Source: an uncultured Gemmiger sp. (GTDB lineage: Bacteria; Bacillota; Clostridia; Oscillospirales; Ruminococcaceae). From it: a stretch of DNA of 36,903 nucleotides. Below are positions 19,290 through 27,095 of the stretch, one piece after another. The number at the start of each line of letters is the position of its first letter. Within the stretch, counting starts at the first letter, position 1. Location of the stretch: positions 1-36,903 of the forward strand of contig CANRBN010000002.1 of the NCBI GenBank assembly GCA_947628865.1, read 5' to 3'. The translations under genes were made by a program, and so were the position numbers. The notes under the pieces are model-generated. The model made no database searches. It saw only the letters and a program-made list of their open reading frames with translations, and was not told the origin of the DNA.

Positions 19290-19315
19290 ATTATAGCACA
19301 AATCCGCCGTTTGTG
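19290..19315 (-). promoter_or_regulatory. Probable promoter of the nucleoside operon with an inverted repeat in its spacer
   Basis: Minus-strand TATAAT at 19295-19290; CACAAA-N7-TTTGTG at 19297-19315 directly upstream. Confidence 0.5.
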
Positions 19316-19351
19316 GTAAACTATTTATAAACTTCATGCTGACAGGGGGCG

Positions 19352-20278
19352 GTGGACGTGTACGGCACAGAGATCCCGCGGCACTGCGCGCTGTGCCCGC
19401 GGCGGTGCGGGGCGGACCGCCGGGCCGGGCAGACCGGCTTTTGCGGCGCCGGCGATACGCTGCTCACCGCGCGCGCCGCTCTGCACCACTGGGAGGAGCC
19501 CTGCCTGAGCGGCGCGCCGGAGGATGCCGGCGGCAGCGGCACGGTGTTTTTTACCGGCTGCGGGCTGCGCTGCTGCTACTGCCAGAACTACCCCATCAGC
19601 CAGCAGGGCGTTGGCAAGGCCATCGACACCGCGCGCCTGCGGGACATCTTTTTGGAGCTGCAGGCCGCCGGCGCGTACAACATCAATCTTGTCACCGCCA
19701 CGCAGTGGCTGCCGTGGGTGCTGCCGGCGCTGGACGCCGCGCGCGCCGCGGGGCTCGCGCTGCCGGTCGTGTACAACACCGGCGGGTATGAGACCGTCGA
19801 GACGGTGCGCGCGCTGGCCGGCTGCGCGGACATCTGGCTGACGGACTTCAAGTATGCCTCCCCCGCCCTGGCGGCGGCGCTTTCCGGCGCTGACGACTAT
19901 CCCGCCGCGGCCAGGACGGCGCTGCGGCAGATGCTCGCGCAGACCGGCGCGCCGGTGTGGGAGGGGCCGATGCTGCGCCGCGGCGTGGTGGTGCGGGTGC
20001 TGGTGCTGCCCGGCCACGCCGACGACGCCGTCGCCGTGCTGGAAACGCTGGCGACCTTGCGCCGCGAGACCGGCGTGCCGTTCCTGCTCAGCCTGATGCG
20101 CCAGTTCACGCCGTTCTACCAGGCGGCTGAGCATGGCCTTGGCCGCAGGCTGACGAGCTATGAATACCGCAAAGCCGTGGACGCGGCGCTGCGCCTGGGC
20201 CTGACCGACGGCTACACCCAGCAAAAGAGCAGCGCGCAGGCGGAATATACCCCGCCGTTCGACCTGACCGGTGTGTGA
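19352..20278 (+). CDS. Radical SAM protein, PflX-like (putative glycyl-radical activating enzyme type)
   Basis: N-terminal CALCPRRCGADR...GFCG, then CGLRCCYC (CxxxCxxC) in FFTGCGLRCCYCQNYPISQ. Confidence 0.9.
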   Translation: MDVYGTEIPRHCALCPRRCGADRRAGQTGFCGAGDTLLTARAALHHWEEPCLSGAPEDAGGSGTVFFTGCGLRCCYCQNYPISQQGVGKAIDTARLRDIFLELQAAGAYNINLVTATQWLPWVLPALDAARAAGLALPVVYNTGGYETVETVRALAGCADIWLTDFKYASPALAAALSGADDYPAAARTALRQMLAQTGAPVWEGPMLRRGVVVRVLVLPGHADDAVAVLETLATLRRETGVPFLLSLMRQFTPFYQAAEHGLGRRLTSYEYRKAVDAALRLGLTDGYTQQKSSAQAEYTPPFDLTGV

Positions 20279-20297
20279 GGCGCCGTCCCCCCGTCAT

Positions 20298-20323
20298 CCC
20301 CGCAAAGCGTTTGCTTTGCGGGG
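20298..20323. repeat. Hairpin CCCCGCAAAGCGTTTGCTTTGCGGGG, first of two direct copies
   Basis: CCCCGCAAAGC-GTTT-GCTTTGCGGGG; identical 26-bp copy at 20545-20570. Confidence 0.95.
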
Positions 20324-20544
20324 ATGACTGTCGAAAAAGGTGTTTTCTTGATCCATCGGCCCCGGCTGACATGCGCAGACGGGGCCGATACCGCTAGAGC
20401 AAAAAATGTCGTTCGAGTCGCCCTTGGGCATGAGAACGATGTTTTTTGCGACGGGGTGTGTCCAAGAGAGGGGTGCAGGCGGACTGGCGCAGCCAGCGTA
20501 GCCGAACCCCTCTTTTGCAGCGTGTCGAGTTCCTCGACACGCTG
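20324..20544 (-). repeat. Structured intergenic element, copy B
   Basis: Reverse complement matches copy A (10074-10297) end to end. Confidence 0.9.
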
Positions 20545-20570
20545 CCCCGCAAAGCGTTTGCTTTGCGGGG
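20545..20570. repeat. Hairpin CCCCGCAAAGCGTTTGCTTTGCGGGG, second direct copy
   Basis: Identical to 20298-20323; followed by ATTTTACCGTTTT. Confidence 0.95.
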
Positions 20571-20773
20571 ATTTTACCGTTTTCCGGCGGATTTTTTACA
20601 AAAAAGCCGTCCCGAGCGTCGAGCCGGGCATATAATTACCGTCTGTTCGCCGTTTTTTTCGCTTTTTGAGCATGGCTGGCGCTTTACCAAAGTTATACGC
20701 CGAATTGACGCGCGCATGGTCGAAACCCGCGTGCCGAAAGCCTTATAATGGGGGCGAAAGGCAGGCGAACGGT

Positions 20774-21028
20774 ATGGCGGGTCAGCCAAAGCGAACGGGA
20801 GCTGTGTGCCGCGCGGCGGCGGTGGGGCTGCTGCATCTTGGCTGCCTGGTCGGCATGTGCGCGGCTGCGGCAGTCTTTGCCGGCGGCGGTGCGGCGGGGC
20901 AGGCTTATACCGGGGCCGCTGTGGCGGCGGGGCTCTTGCTGATGCTGGGCAGCACACTGTGGCTGCTGCGCGCCCTGCCGGACGCCGCCGACAGAAACGG
21001 AAAAGAGGCAGATAAGCATGAACCGTGA
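20774..21028 (+). CDS. Small membrane protein (two predicted TM segments)
   Basis: MAGQPKRTGAVCRAAAVGLLHLGCLVGMCAAAAVFAGGG...GAAVAAGLLLMLGSTLWLLRALPDAADRNGKEADKHEP; stop overlaps the Na/Pi cotransporter start. Confidence 0.5.
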   Translation: MAGQPKRTGAVCRAAAVGLLHLGCLVGMCAAAAVFAGGGAAGQAYTGAAVAAGLLLMLGSTLWLLRALPDAADRNGKEADKHEP

Positions 21029-22733
21029 ACTATGGCAGATCCTGTTCGGCCTGTTCGGCGGGCTGGCGGTGTTCATTTACGGCATGAACCTGATGAGCGA
21101 GGGCCTGCAAAAGGCCGCCGGCGAAAAAATGAAAACCATCCTCGGCCTGCTCACGCGCAATCCCGTGATGGGGGTATTGGCCGGCGCGCTGGTCACGGCG
21201 GTGCTGCAATCCTCCTCCGCCACCACGGTGATGGCCATCGGCTTTGTCAGCGCCGGGCTGATGAGCCTGCCGCAGTCCATTTCCATCATTTTGGGCGCCA
21301 ACATCGGCACCACGATGACGGCGCAGCTGCTGGCATTCAAAATCAGCGATTTCATTTATGTCATCATTTTTGCGGGATTCCTTGTCAACTTTGCAGGCCG
21401 AGGCGAAAAAACGCGGGCCGTCGGGCAGACGGTGTTTGCGTTCGGGCTGCTGTTTGAGGGCATCGAGATCATGGGCGGTGTGATGCAGCCGCTGGCATCG
21501 AGCCCCGTCTTTACCGGGCTGCTGGGCAGGGTGGCGGATATGCCCGTGCTCGGCGTGGCGCTGGGCACCGTGATGACGGTGGTCGTGCAATCCTCCTCGG
21601 CGACCATCGCGGTATTGCAGAATTTTGCCGCGCAGGCAGGGCCGGACGGTGTGAGCAGCGTGATCGGGCTGGCGGGCGCCATCCCGGTGCTGCTGGGCGA
21701 CAACATCGGCACCACCATCACGGCGCTGCTGGCCAGCATCGGCCAGAGCCGCGACGCCAAGCGCACGGCGCTGGCGCACTGCGTGTTCAACATTTCGGGG
21801 TGCCTGCTGTTCATCTGGTTCGTCAAGCCCTACGCCCGGCTCATTGCGTTCCTCTCTCCCAAGGGGCCGGAGGTCGAGGTCATTTCCCGTCAGATCGCCA
21901 ACGCGCACACGCTCTTCAACGTCACCATGACGGTCTTATGGGTGCCGCTTTTGGGGGTACTGGTCAGGCTCGTCACACGTCTTGTCCCGGACGGGCCCAT
22001 CGCAGCCGGGAACGTACTGCAGCCGCATTTCCTTGACAGGAGCCTGCTCGGCCAGCCCGCCGCGGCGCTGCATCTGGTGGCGCTGGAGGTGCTGTATTTG
22101 AGCGGCGTGCTGCAGGACGTGCTGCGCACAACAGCTGCCGCGGTGCGCGCCGGCGCCGCCGAGCCCCCCGCCGGTCTGCGCGAAAAGGCCGCCGCCGTAC
22201 ACACACTCAGCGGCGCCGTCACCGACTATATGGCAGAGCTGTACGCATCCGGCGCACTGACCGGGCAGCAGGCCGACGAGAGCGCCGGTGTGCTGTACAT
22301 TTTAAGCGATATCGACCGCATCGGCCTGATCTGCGACGAGATGGCCGCCAACATCGCCGCCCACCGCGCGCCCGGTGCCGCGCTGCGCTACACCGACGAT
22401 GCCCTGCGTGAGATCGCCGACAGCCTGGACACGATCGACGAAATGTTCGGCCATGCCGTGCAGGTGTTACAGGGCAGCAACGCCGAGGCGGCTGCGTCCA
22501 TCCGCGCCGAGAAGGATCGGCTGCTGGACTTGGATCTTGAGGTGCGCCGCCGCCACGCCAGCCGCGTGAAAGAGGGGCTGTGCTCCGCCGCGTTGACGGC
22601 GCCGTTTGGCACCGTGGTACACGGCATCGACCGCATGGGCAACGCCTGCGTGAACATCGCGGAGGCGGCGCTGGGCAAAGCAAGCCTTTCCGCCCTGCTC
22701 CAGCCCGGGATGGCGCGGCCCGCCGGGGCCTGA
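21018..22733 (+). CDS. Na/Pi cotransporter family protein (NptA/YjbB-like) with PhoU-like C-terminus
   Basis: Repeated motifs TAVLQSSSATTVMAIGFVSAG and TVVVQSSSATIAVLQ, plus GANIGTT / GDNIGTTITALLA. Confidence 0.95.
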   Translation: MNRELWQILFGLFGGLAVFIYGMNLMSEGLQKAAGEKMKTILGLLTRNPVMGVLAGALVTAVLQSSSATTVMAIGFVSAGLMSLPQSISIILGANIGTTMTAQLLAFKISDFIYVIIFAGFLVNFAGRGEKTRAVGQTVFAFGLLFEGIEIMGGVMQPLASSPVFTGLLGRVADMPVLGVALGTVMTVVVQSSSATIAVLQNFAAQAGPDGVSSVIGLAGAIPVLLGDNIGTTITALLASIGQSRDAKRTALAHCVFNISGCLLFIWFVKPYARLIAFLSPKGPEVEVISRQIANAHTLFNVTMTVLWVPLLGVLVRLVTRLVPDGPIAAGNVLQPHFLDRSLLGQPAAALHLVALEVLYLSGVLQDVLRTTAAAVRAGAAEPPAGLREKAAAVHTLSGAVTDYMAELYASGALTGQQADESAGVLYILSDIDRIGLICDEMAANIAAHRAPGAALRYTDDALREIADSLDTIDEMFGHAVQVLQGSNAEAAASIRAEKDRLLDLDLEVRRRHASRVKEGLCSAALTAPFGTVVHGIDRMGNACVNIAEAALGKASLSALLQPGMARPAGA

Positions 22734-22747
22734 AAGCGGCGCGCGGC

Positions 22748-23533
22748 TTATTGTGTGAGGGAAAGGAACCTGTCAACAACGGCACGCAGATCCGAGGGCA
22801 GCGTTGCGAGCGCTTTGTCCCGGATCGCGGCCGGTATGCCGTAATACGCCTGCGCGATGCCGCCCGTGATGGCGGCGAGGGTATCGCTGTCGCCGCCAAG
22901 CGAGACCGCGTTGCGGATGGCGTCCTCAAAGCCGGTCGATTCCAAAAAGGCCTCAATGGCCTGCGGCACGGTGCCCTGGCAGCTCTCATCAAAGCGATAG
23001 TCGGCGCGGATCTCGTCCAGCGTAAAGCCCAGCGGGTAATAATGCTGCCGGATGCAGGCACGTATCTCGTCCCGGCTTTTGCCCTGCCGCGCCAGCCAGA
23101 TGGCCACGGTCGTTGCCTCCGCGCCCTTGATGCCCTCCGGGTGGTCGTGCGTGACCTCGGTCACGGCGCGCGACAGCGCCCTTGCCTGCGCAAGGCTGTT
23201 TGCAACAAAGCCGCACGCGCTCACCCGCATGGCGGCGCCGTTGCCAAAGCTGCCGTAGGGGCGCGGCGTGTCACAGAACATCCATTGCCGGAACCGCCCG
23301 CCGTAGCCGCACTCCGGGTACCGACGCCCGATCCTGCGCATCCAATAGACGGTCTTTTCGCCCAAATCGGTGTAGTCGCCGGCGCAATCCAGCAGCGCCT
23401 GCGCGACCGCCACGGTCATCACGGAGTCATCGGTCGGAAAGCATTGGTCGGTGAACAGCTCAAATTCCTTGGTTTTGATGTTGTGCCACTCAAAGCGGGA
23501 ACCGACGATGTCCCCAATGATCGCTCCGAGCAT
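22748..23533 (-). CDS. ADP-ribosylglycohydrolase family protein
   Basis: MLGAIIGDIVGSRFE...FPTDDSVMTVAVAQALL...NAVSLGGDSDTLAAITGGIAQAYYG: DraG/ARH fold metal-site motifs. Confidence 0.94.
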   Translation of the reverse strand: MLGAIIGDIVGSRFEWHNIKTKEFELFTDQCFPTDDSVMTVAVAQALLDCAGDYTDLGEKTVYWMRRIGRRYPECGYGGRFRQWMFCDTPRPYGSFGNGAAMRVSACGFVANSLAQARALSRAVTEVTHDHPEGIKGAEATTVAIWLARQGKSRDEIRACIRQHYYPLGFTLDEIRADYRFDESCQGTVPQAIEAFLESTGFEDAIRNAVSLGGDSDTLAAITGGIAQAYYGIPAAIRDKALATLPSDLRAVVDRFLSLTQ

Positions 23534-23536
23534 CGC

Positions 23537-24214
23537 TTATCTCTCCCCTTTCCTGTGCGCGGCGCCGCCGCGGGCCTTGAAGTCCTTTTCGATGCGCGTT
23601 TTCCAGCCGGCGTCCAGCGCCGCAGCCGGGGCCGCGCGCATGGCGCAGACCGTCTCGCTCACCACCTCATAATTGAGGCGGGTGCCGGCGCTGTCGCTGT
23701 GGAAAGTCACGGCGCGGTCGGCCTGGATGCCCAACTGCCCGGCCGTCGTCACGGCGTCCATATTGGCGCCGAGGAACAAAAACTCCCAGCCGTATTTGCT
23801 CTGCTCGTGCTCGATCATCGCCTTGACCCTGTCCAGCGTGTAGCGGCGGCTGGCGTTCTCGAGCCCGTCGGTGGTGATGACGAACAGCGTTTTTTCCGGC
23901 ACGTCCTCCGGGCGGGCGTACTTGTGGATATTGCCGATGTGGTGGATGGCCCCGCCCACGGCATCCAGCAGCGCCGTGCAGCCGCGGGCGTAATACTCCT
24001 TGTCCGTCAGCTCCGGCACATCCTTAAGCGGCACGCGGTCATGCAGGACCGTGATGTCATGGTCGAACAGCACGGTGGAGACGAGCGTTTTGCCCGGGGT
24101 GGCCTTTTGCTTTTCCATCATGGCGTTGAAGCCGCCGATGGTGTCGGCCTCGACACCGGCCATCGAGCCGCTGCGGTCAAGGATGAAAACGAGTTCGGTG
24201 CATTGGTTTTTCAT
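23537..24214 (-). CDS. VWA-domain protein (TerY-like)
   Basis: ELVFILDRSGSMAGVEADTIGGFNAMMEKQK: DxSxS MIDAS motif; followed by ...VITTDGLENASRRYT. Confidence 0.92.
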   Translation of the reverse strand: MKNQCTELVFILDRSGSMAGVEADTIGGFNAMMEKQKATPGKTLVSTVLFDHDITVLHDRVPLKDVPELTDKEYYARGCTALLDAVGGAIHHIGNIHKYARPEDVPEKTLFVITTDGLENASRRYTLDRVKAMIEHEQSKYGWEFLFLGANMDAVTTAGQLGIQADRAVTFHSDSAGTRLNYEVVSETVCAMRAAPAAALDAGWKTRIEKDFKARGGAAHRKGER

Positions 24215-24318
24215 GGTCTATACCTCCGTTTGTGTCTGTCGGGTCTCGGCTTACAAACACAGTATAGCGGAGGTTGCGGGCAAATCGGTCGCCTGTCAGG
24301 CGACATTTTGCGTTTGCG

Positions 24319-25485
24319 TCACGCGCCCAAAAGCGGCTGGTCAAAGGCGAACAGGGCTTCGTTGATCTCAAACACGTTGTAGTTGCCGCTGCGGATGAAA
24401 TACTCGACGATGATGTCAAACTTGTTGGAATGGGAGAGCGCGAACCCGGCTTTCATCAGCATCTCGCGCACCTCGCGCGGGGGCAGCTCCAGCGCCAGGG
24501 CCAGCGCCAGCACGGTCGGCTTGCTGGGCTTGTAAAACTTATCGTTTCGAATTTTCGAGAACAACCGCCGATCCACATTGGCCTTTTTGTAGCACTGGGC
24601 ATCGGTCATGCCGCGCTCGTCGATCTTGCGCAGCAGCATCTCGGAAAAGCTCTCGTCGATATGGGCCAGCGCCTCGTCCAGCGAGCGCATCGGGCGCGGC
24701 GCGGGCGCGGATGCCACGGGCGGCATGGCGGCTGCCGGCGGAGCGGCGGGCCGCCCGCCCTTTGGCGGCGGGGCGGGTGCAGCCGGCATGGACAGCGGGG
24801 GCGGCAGCAGCGCGCTGAGATCGGGGGAAGCGTCTTCCCTGTCCTGGAACGCGGCGGCCTCAAGCCCGGCGAGGTCGCTCCCGGCCAGCTGCCGGCGGCG
24901 GCGCTCAAGCAGCGGATCGGTGTGCTCGTCCACATAGGTATCGTCGATATAGGCGGCGATATCCTTGAACAGCTTTTCGCTGATCTTGTACGCCGTCCGG
25001 TCAAAAATGACGATATACACGAGCATGTCATTTTCAAAGAGGAATTTGCTGATCTCCTCCACCGCCACCTGCAGGGCTTTGTCCTTGGGATAGCCGTACA
25101 CGCCGGACGAAATGAGCGGGAACGCGATGCTCTCGCAGCCGTGTTCTTTCGCCACCGCCAGCGATGTGCGGTAGCAGCTTGCCAGCTTTTTGCGCTCGCC
25201 CAGCAGCCCGCCGCGCCAAACCGGCCCAACGGTGTGTATGACGTATTTGCAGGGCAGACGATAGCCGCCGGTGATCTTGGCATCGCCCGTGGCACAGCCG
25301 CCCAGAGTTCGGCACTCCGCCAGCAGGCCCGGCCCGGCAGCGCGGTGGATGGCGCCGTCCACACCGCCGCCGCCCAGCAGGCCGGAATTGGCGGCATTCA
25401 CGATGGCGTCCACTTCCATCCTGGTGATGTCCTGACGGATCAGTTGCAGCGGCATACGGTGGTCCACCTTTCTCTGTGTTTTCAC
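24319..25485 (-). CDS. Macro-domain (ADP-ribose binding) protein with C-terminal helical/HTH-like domain
   Basis: [27 protein letters not shown]...[27 protein letters not shown] macro motifs; C-terminal [56 protein letters not shown] resembles an HTH. Confidence 0.92.
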   Translation of the reverse strand: MKTQRKVDHRMPLQLIRQDITRMEVDAIVNAANSGLLGGGGVDGAIHRAAGPGLLAECRTLGGCATGDAKITGGYRLPCKYVIHTVGPVWRGGLLGERKKLASCYRTSLAVAKEHGCESIAFPLISSGVYGYPKDKALQVAVEEISKFLFENDMLVYIVIFDRTAYKISEKLFKDIAAYIDDTYVDEHTDPLLERRRRQLAGSDLAGLEAAAFQDREDASPDLSALLPPPLSMPAAPAPPPKGGRPAAPPAAAMPPVASAPAPRPMRSLDEALAHIDESFSEMLLRKIDERGMTDAQCYKKANVDRRLFSKIRNDKFYKPSKPTVLALALALELPPREVREMLMKAGFALSHSNKFDIIVEYFIRSGNYNVFEINEALFAFDQPLLGA

Positions 25486-25553
25486 AAAAAAGAGCCGACG
25501 CGCAGCCCAGCCACCAAAGGCGGATCCAGGGGGCAGCGACCGGCTTTAGCTTT

Positions 25554-25581
25554 ATTATATACAGGCCATGGCCGGCGTCAA
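25554..25581 (-). promoter_or_regulatory. Probable promoter for the macro-domain gene (TTGACG-N16-TATAAT)
   Basis: Reverse strand: TTGACG 25581-25576, 16-nt spacer containing GGCCATGGCC, TATAAT 25559-25554. Confidence 0.55.
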
Positions 25582-25626
25582 GCGCAATTTGCGGTGGCAG
25601 CGGCTGCACAAGGCCGGCTCCGGCAG

Positions 25627-25665
25627 CAAAAAATCCCCGAAATACGACTGTACTTCGAGGATTTA
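25627..25665 (-). terminator. Terminator downstream of tRNA-like remnant 1
   Basis: Minus strand AAATCCTCGAAGTACAGTCGTATTTCGGGGATTTTTT. Confidence 0.7.
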
Positions 25666-25667
25666 AC

Positions 25668-25712
25668 TGGAGCTGTCAGGCAGATTCGAACTGCCGGCCT
25701 CCTCCTTGCCAA
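25668..25712 (-). pseudogene. tRNA 3'-half remnant 1 (T-arm, acceptor 3' strand, U73-CCA)
   Basis: Minus strand TTGGCAAGGAGGAGGCC-GGCAGTTCGAATCTGCC-TGACAGC-TCCA; no matching 5' half (GCTGTCA...) upstream. Confidence 0.7.
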
Positions 25713-25764
25713 ACCACCATTTGACCTTCTTAAAGGCCGCTATCCGGCAGCAGCAATGGAGCAT

Positions 25765-26082
25765 TCAATCAGAAAGCTCTTTGTACAGCTGCGGGTAATC
25801 CGTTGCCCCGTGGACGATATGACAGATATAAACGGTATCGTCGACCATGCGGTAGAAAATGATATACTTACCGGCCGGCAGGCAGCGATACCCTTGCTGG
25901 CGTAATGTACGGTCATGGATCGGATATCCCGATTGGGGGAACCGCGCCGCCCGCTCTATGGCCGTATAAATCTTGTCGGTGATCTTTCGCGCCGAGTTGG
26001 GCCCCACCAAAGCCAGGTGCAGCTGTGCGATCTCTTCGAGTTCATGCTGCGCCGGCTCGAGGATCTCAATCGGATGCGCCAT
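25765..26082 (-). CDS. RelE/ParE-family toxin (TA locus 1)
   Basis: MAHPIEILEPAQHELEEIAQLH...ARKITDKIYTAIERAARFPQSGYPIHD...YRCLPAGKYIIFYRMVDDTVYICHIVHGATDY. Confidence 0.9.
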   Translation of the reverse strand: MAHPIEILEPAQHELEEIAQLHLALVGPNSARKITDKIYTAIERAARFPQSGYPIHDRTLRQQGYRCLPAGKYIIFYRMVDDTVYICHIVHGATDYPQLYKELSD

Positions 26083-26332
26083 AGATGGCCTCCAAGCGTT
26101 CGCGGGACTGCTCTAAAGAAACCGCTCTCCCCTGCCGGCGCGCCGTTTCTGCGGCCTCCAGCTTCGCGCGCAGCCGGAACAGTTCTTCCCGCTGTTCAAA
26201 CGCCTCGACGCTCATCACGACCAGATCGCCCTCGCCGTTTTTGGTGATATAGATCGGCTCGGCCTGCTTGTGAGCCAGCTCCGAGATGCCGCTGTAATCG
26301 TTGCGCAGGGCTGTGGATGCCTTGATGATCAT
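26066..26332 (-). CDS. Phd/YefM-family antitoxin (TA locus 1)
   Basis: MIIKASTALRNDYSGISELAHKQAEPIYITKNGEGDLVVMSVEAFEQRE; overlaps the toxin start. Confidence 0.92.
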   Translation of the reverse strand: MIIKASTALRNDYSGISELAHKQAEPIYITKNGEGDLVVMSVEAFEQREELFRLRAKLEAAETARRQGRAVSLEQSRERLEAIYGASD

Positions 26333-26362
26333 TCTGTCCCCCTCCTCGTGTCAAATTATATT

Positions 26363-26397
26363 GATAGTATTCTATCATTATTATACAGATGTGTCAA
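26363..26397 (-). promoter_or_regulatory. TA1 promoter (TTGACA-N17-TAGAAT) with palindromic operator
   Basis: tgtcaa 26392-26397, attcta 26369-26374, overlapping GATAG-tatt-CTATC (26363-26376). Confidence 0.8.
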
Positions 26398-26412
26398 TCA
26401 TACAAACTTTGT

Positions 26413-26457
26413 CGTGCCCCATTCGTGCCCCATTCTCACACAATTTGACACAATTTG
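26413..26457. repeat. Two adjacent tandem direct repeats: (CGTGCCCCATT)x2 and (ACACAATTTG)x2
   Basis: 11-bp unit at 26413-26423 and 26424-26434; 10-bp unit at 26438-26447 and 26448-26457. Confidence 0.9.
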
Positions 26458-26484
26458 AGGCCATTTTCTTTTTTACGAGCAAAT

Positions 26485-26523
26485 AAAAAATTCCCCGTAA
26501 GCAACGAAGCTACGAGGAATTTT
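26485..26523 (-). terminator. Terminator downstream of tRNA-like remnant 2
   Basis: Minus strand AAAATTCCTCGTAGCTTCGTTGCTTACGGGGAATTTTTT. Confidence 0.75.
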
Positions 26524-26567
26524 GGAGCTGTTAGGCAGATTCGAACTGCCGGCCTCATCCTTACCAA
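26523..26567 (-). pseudogene. tRNA-Thr(GGT)-like 3'-half remnant 2
   Basis: Minus strand TTGGTAA-GGATG-AGGCC-GGCAGTTCGAATCTGCC-TAACAGC-TCCA: anticodon loop, anticodon stem 3' strand, T-arm, acceptor 3' strand, CCA; no GCTGTTA 5' acceptor strand found. Confidence 0.7.
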
Positions 26568-26608
26568 CCACCACTTGACCTTCTTAAAGGATGCTATCCG
26601 GTACCGGA

Positions 26609-26652
26609 CAAGGCCCTTTTGTAACGATTTGCCGTCGTATAAAAGGGCCTTA
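26609..26652. terminator. Long hairpin, possible TA2 terminator
   Basis: AAGGCCCTTTT...AAAAGGGCCTT inverted repeat. Confidence 0.6.
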
Positions 26653-26693
26653 TCTTTTATTTTATACCATCCCGTTTTATGTACTGTTACTTG

Positions 26694-26717
26694 AAATGCG
26701 AGAAAAAATGCGAGAAA
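26694..26717. repeat. Tandem direct repeat (AAATGCGAGAAA)x2
   Basis: Two perfect 12-bp copies at 26694-26705 and 26706-26717. Confidence 0.9.
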
Positions 26718-26777
26718 CGATTTTTGAGAGCCTGAAATTTGGGGCTAGGTCAGTGTTTTCCATCACGGATGTAGAAT

Positions 26778-27095
26778 TCACTCCGAAAGCTCCTTGTACA
26801 GCTGCGGGTAATCTGTTGCCCCGTGGACGATATGATAGATATAGACGGTATCGTCCACCATGCGGTAGAAGACGATATACTTACCGGCCAGCAGGCAGCG
26901 ATACCCTTGTTGGCGTAATGTACGGTCATGGATCGGATACCCGGACTGCGGGAACAGCGCCGCCTGCTCCATCGCCTCGTAAATCTTATTGGTGATTTTC
27001 CGCGCCGAGTTGGGCCCCAACAAAGCTAGGTGCAGCTGTGCGATCTCCTCGAGTTCATGCTGCGCCGGCTCGAGGATCTTAATCGGATGCGCCAT
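26778..27095 (-). CDS. RelE/ParE-family toxin (TA locus 2)
   Basis: Paralogue of 25765-26082, about 11 of 105 residues differ; start set to the MAHPI codon. Confidence 0.9.
   Translation of the reverse strand: MAHPIKILEPAQHELEEIAQLHLALLGPNSARKITNKIYEAMEQAALFPQSGYPIHDRTLRQQGYRCLLAGKYIVFYRMVDDTVYIYHIVHGATDYPQLYKELSE

Noticed and set aside
9936-20748. Short ORFs reading MRRGxSKRGxQADWRSQRSRxPLLQRVEFLDTL in both structured elements (9936-10172 minus, 20446-20748 plus)
   Set aside because: They are translations of the conserved non-coding element, lack RBS support and diverge at the element edge; likely to appear as spurious hypothetical proteins in databases.
22580-25905. Large plus-strand ORFs 22580-24382 and 24274-25905
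   Set aside because: Antisense to the ADP-ribosylglycohydrolase, VWA and macro-domain genes; the second also reads through a tRNA remnant.
25668-26600. Possible complete functional tRNA genes
   Set aside because: Upstream sequence cannot form the 5' acceptor strand (GCTGTCA/GCTGTTA) or a D-arm; a ~20-nt non-tRNA segment follows the anticodon loop, so only 3' halves are supported.
26455-26995. ORFs 26455-26694 (VRQIRTAGLILTNHHLTFLKDAI...) and 26591-26995
   Set aside because: The first reads antisense through the tRNA remnant and the second antisense into the toxin gene; no coding evidence.
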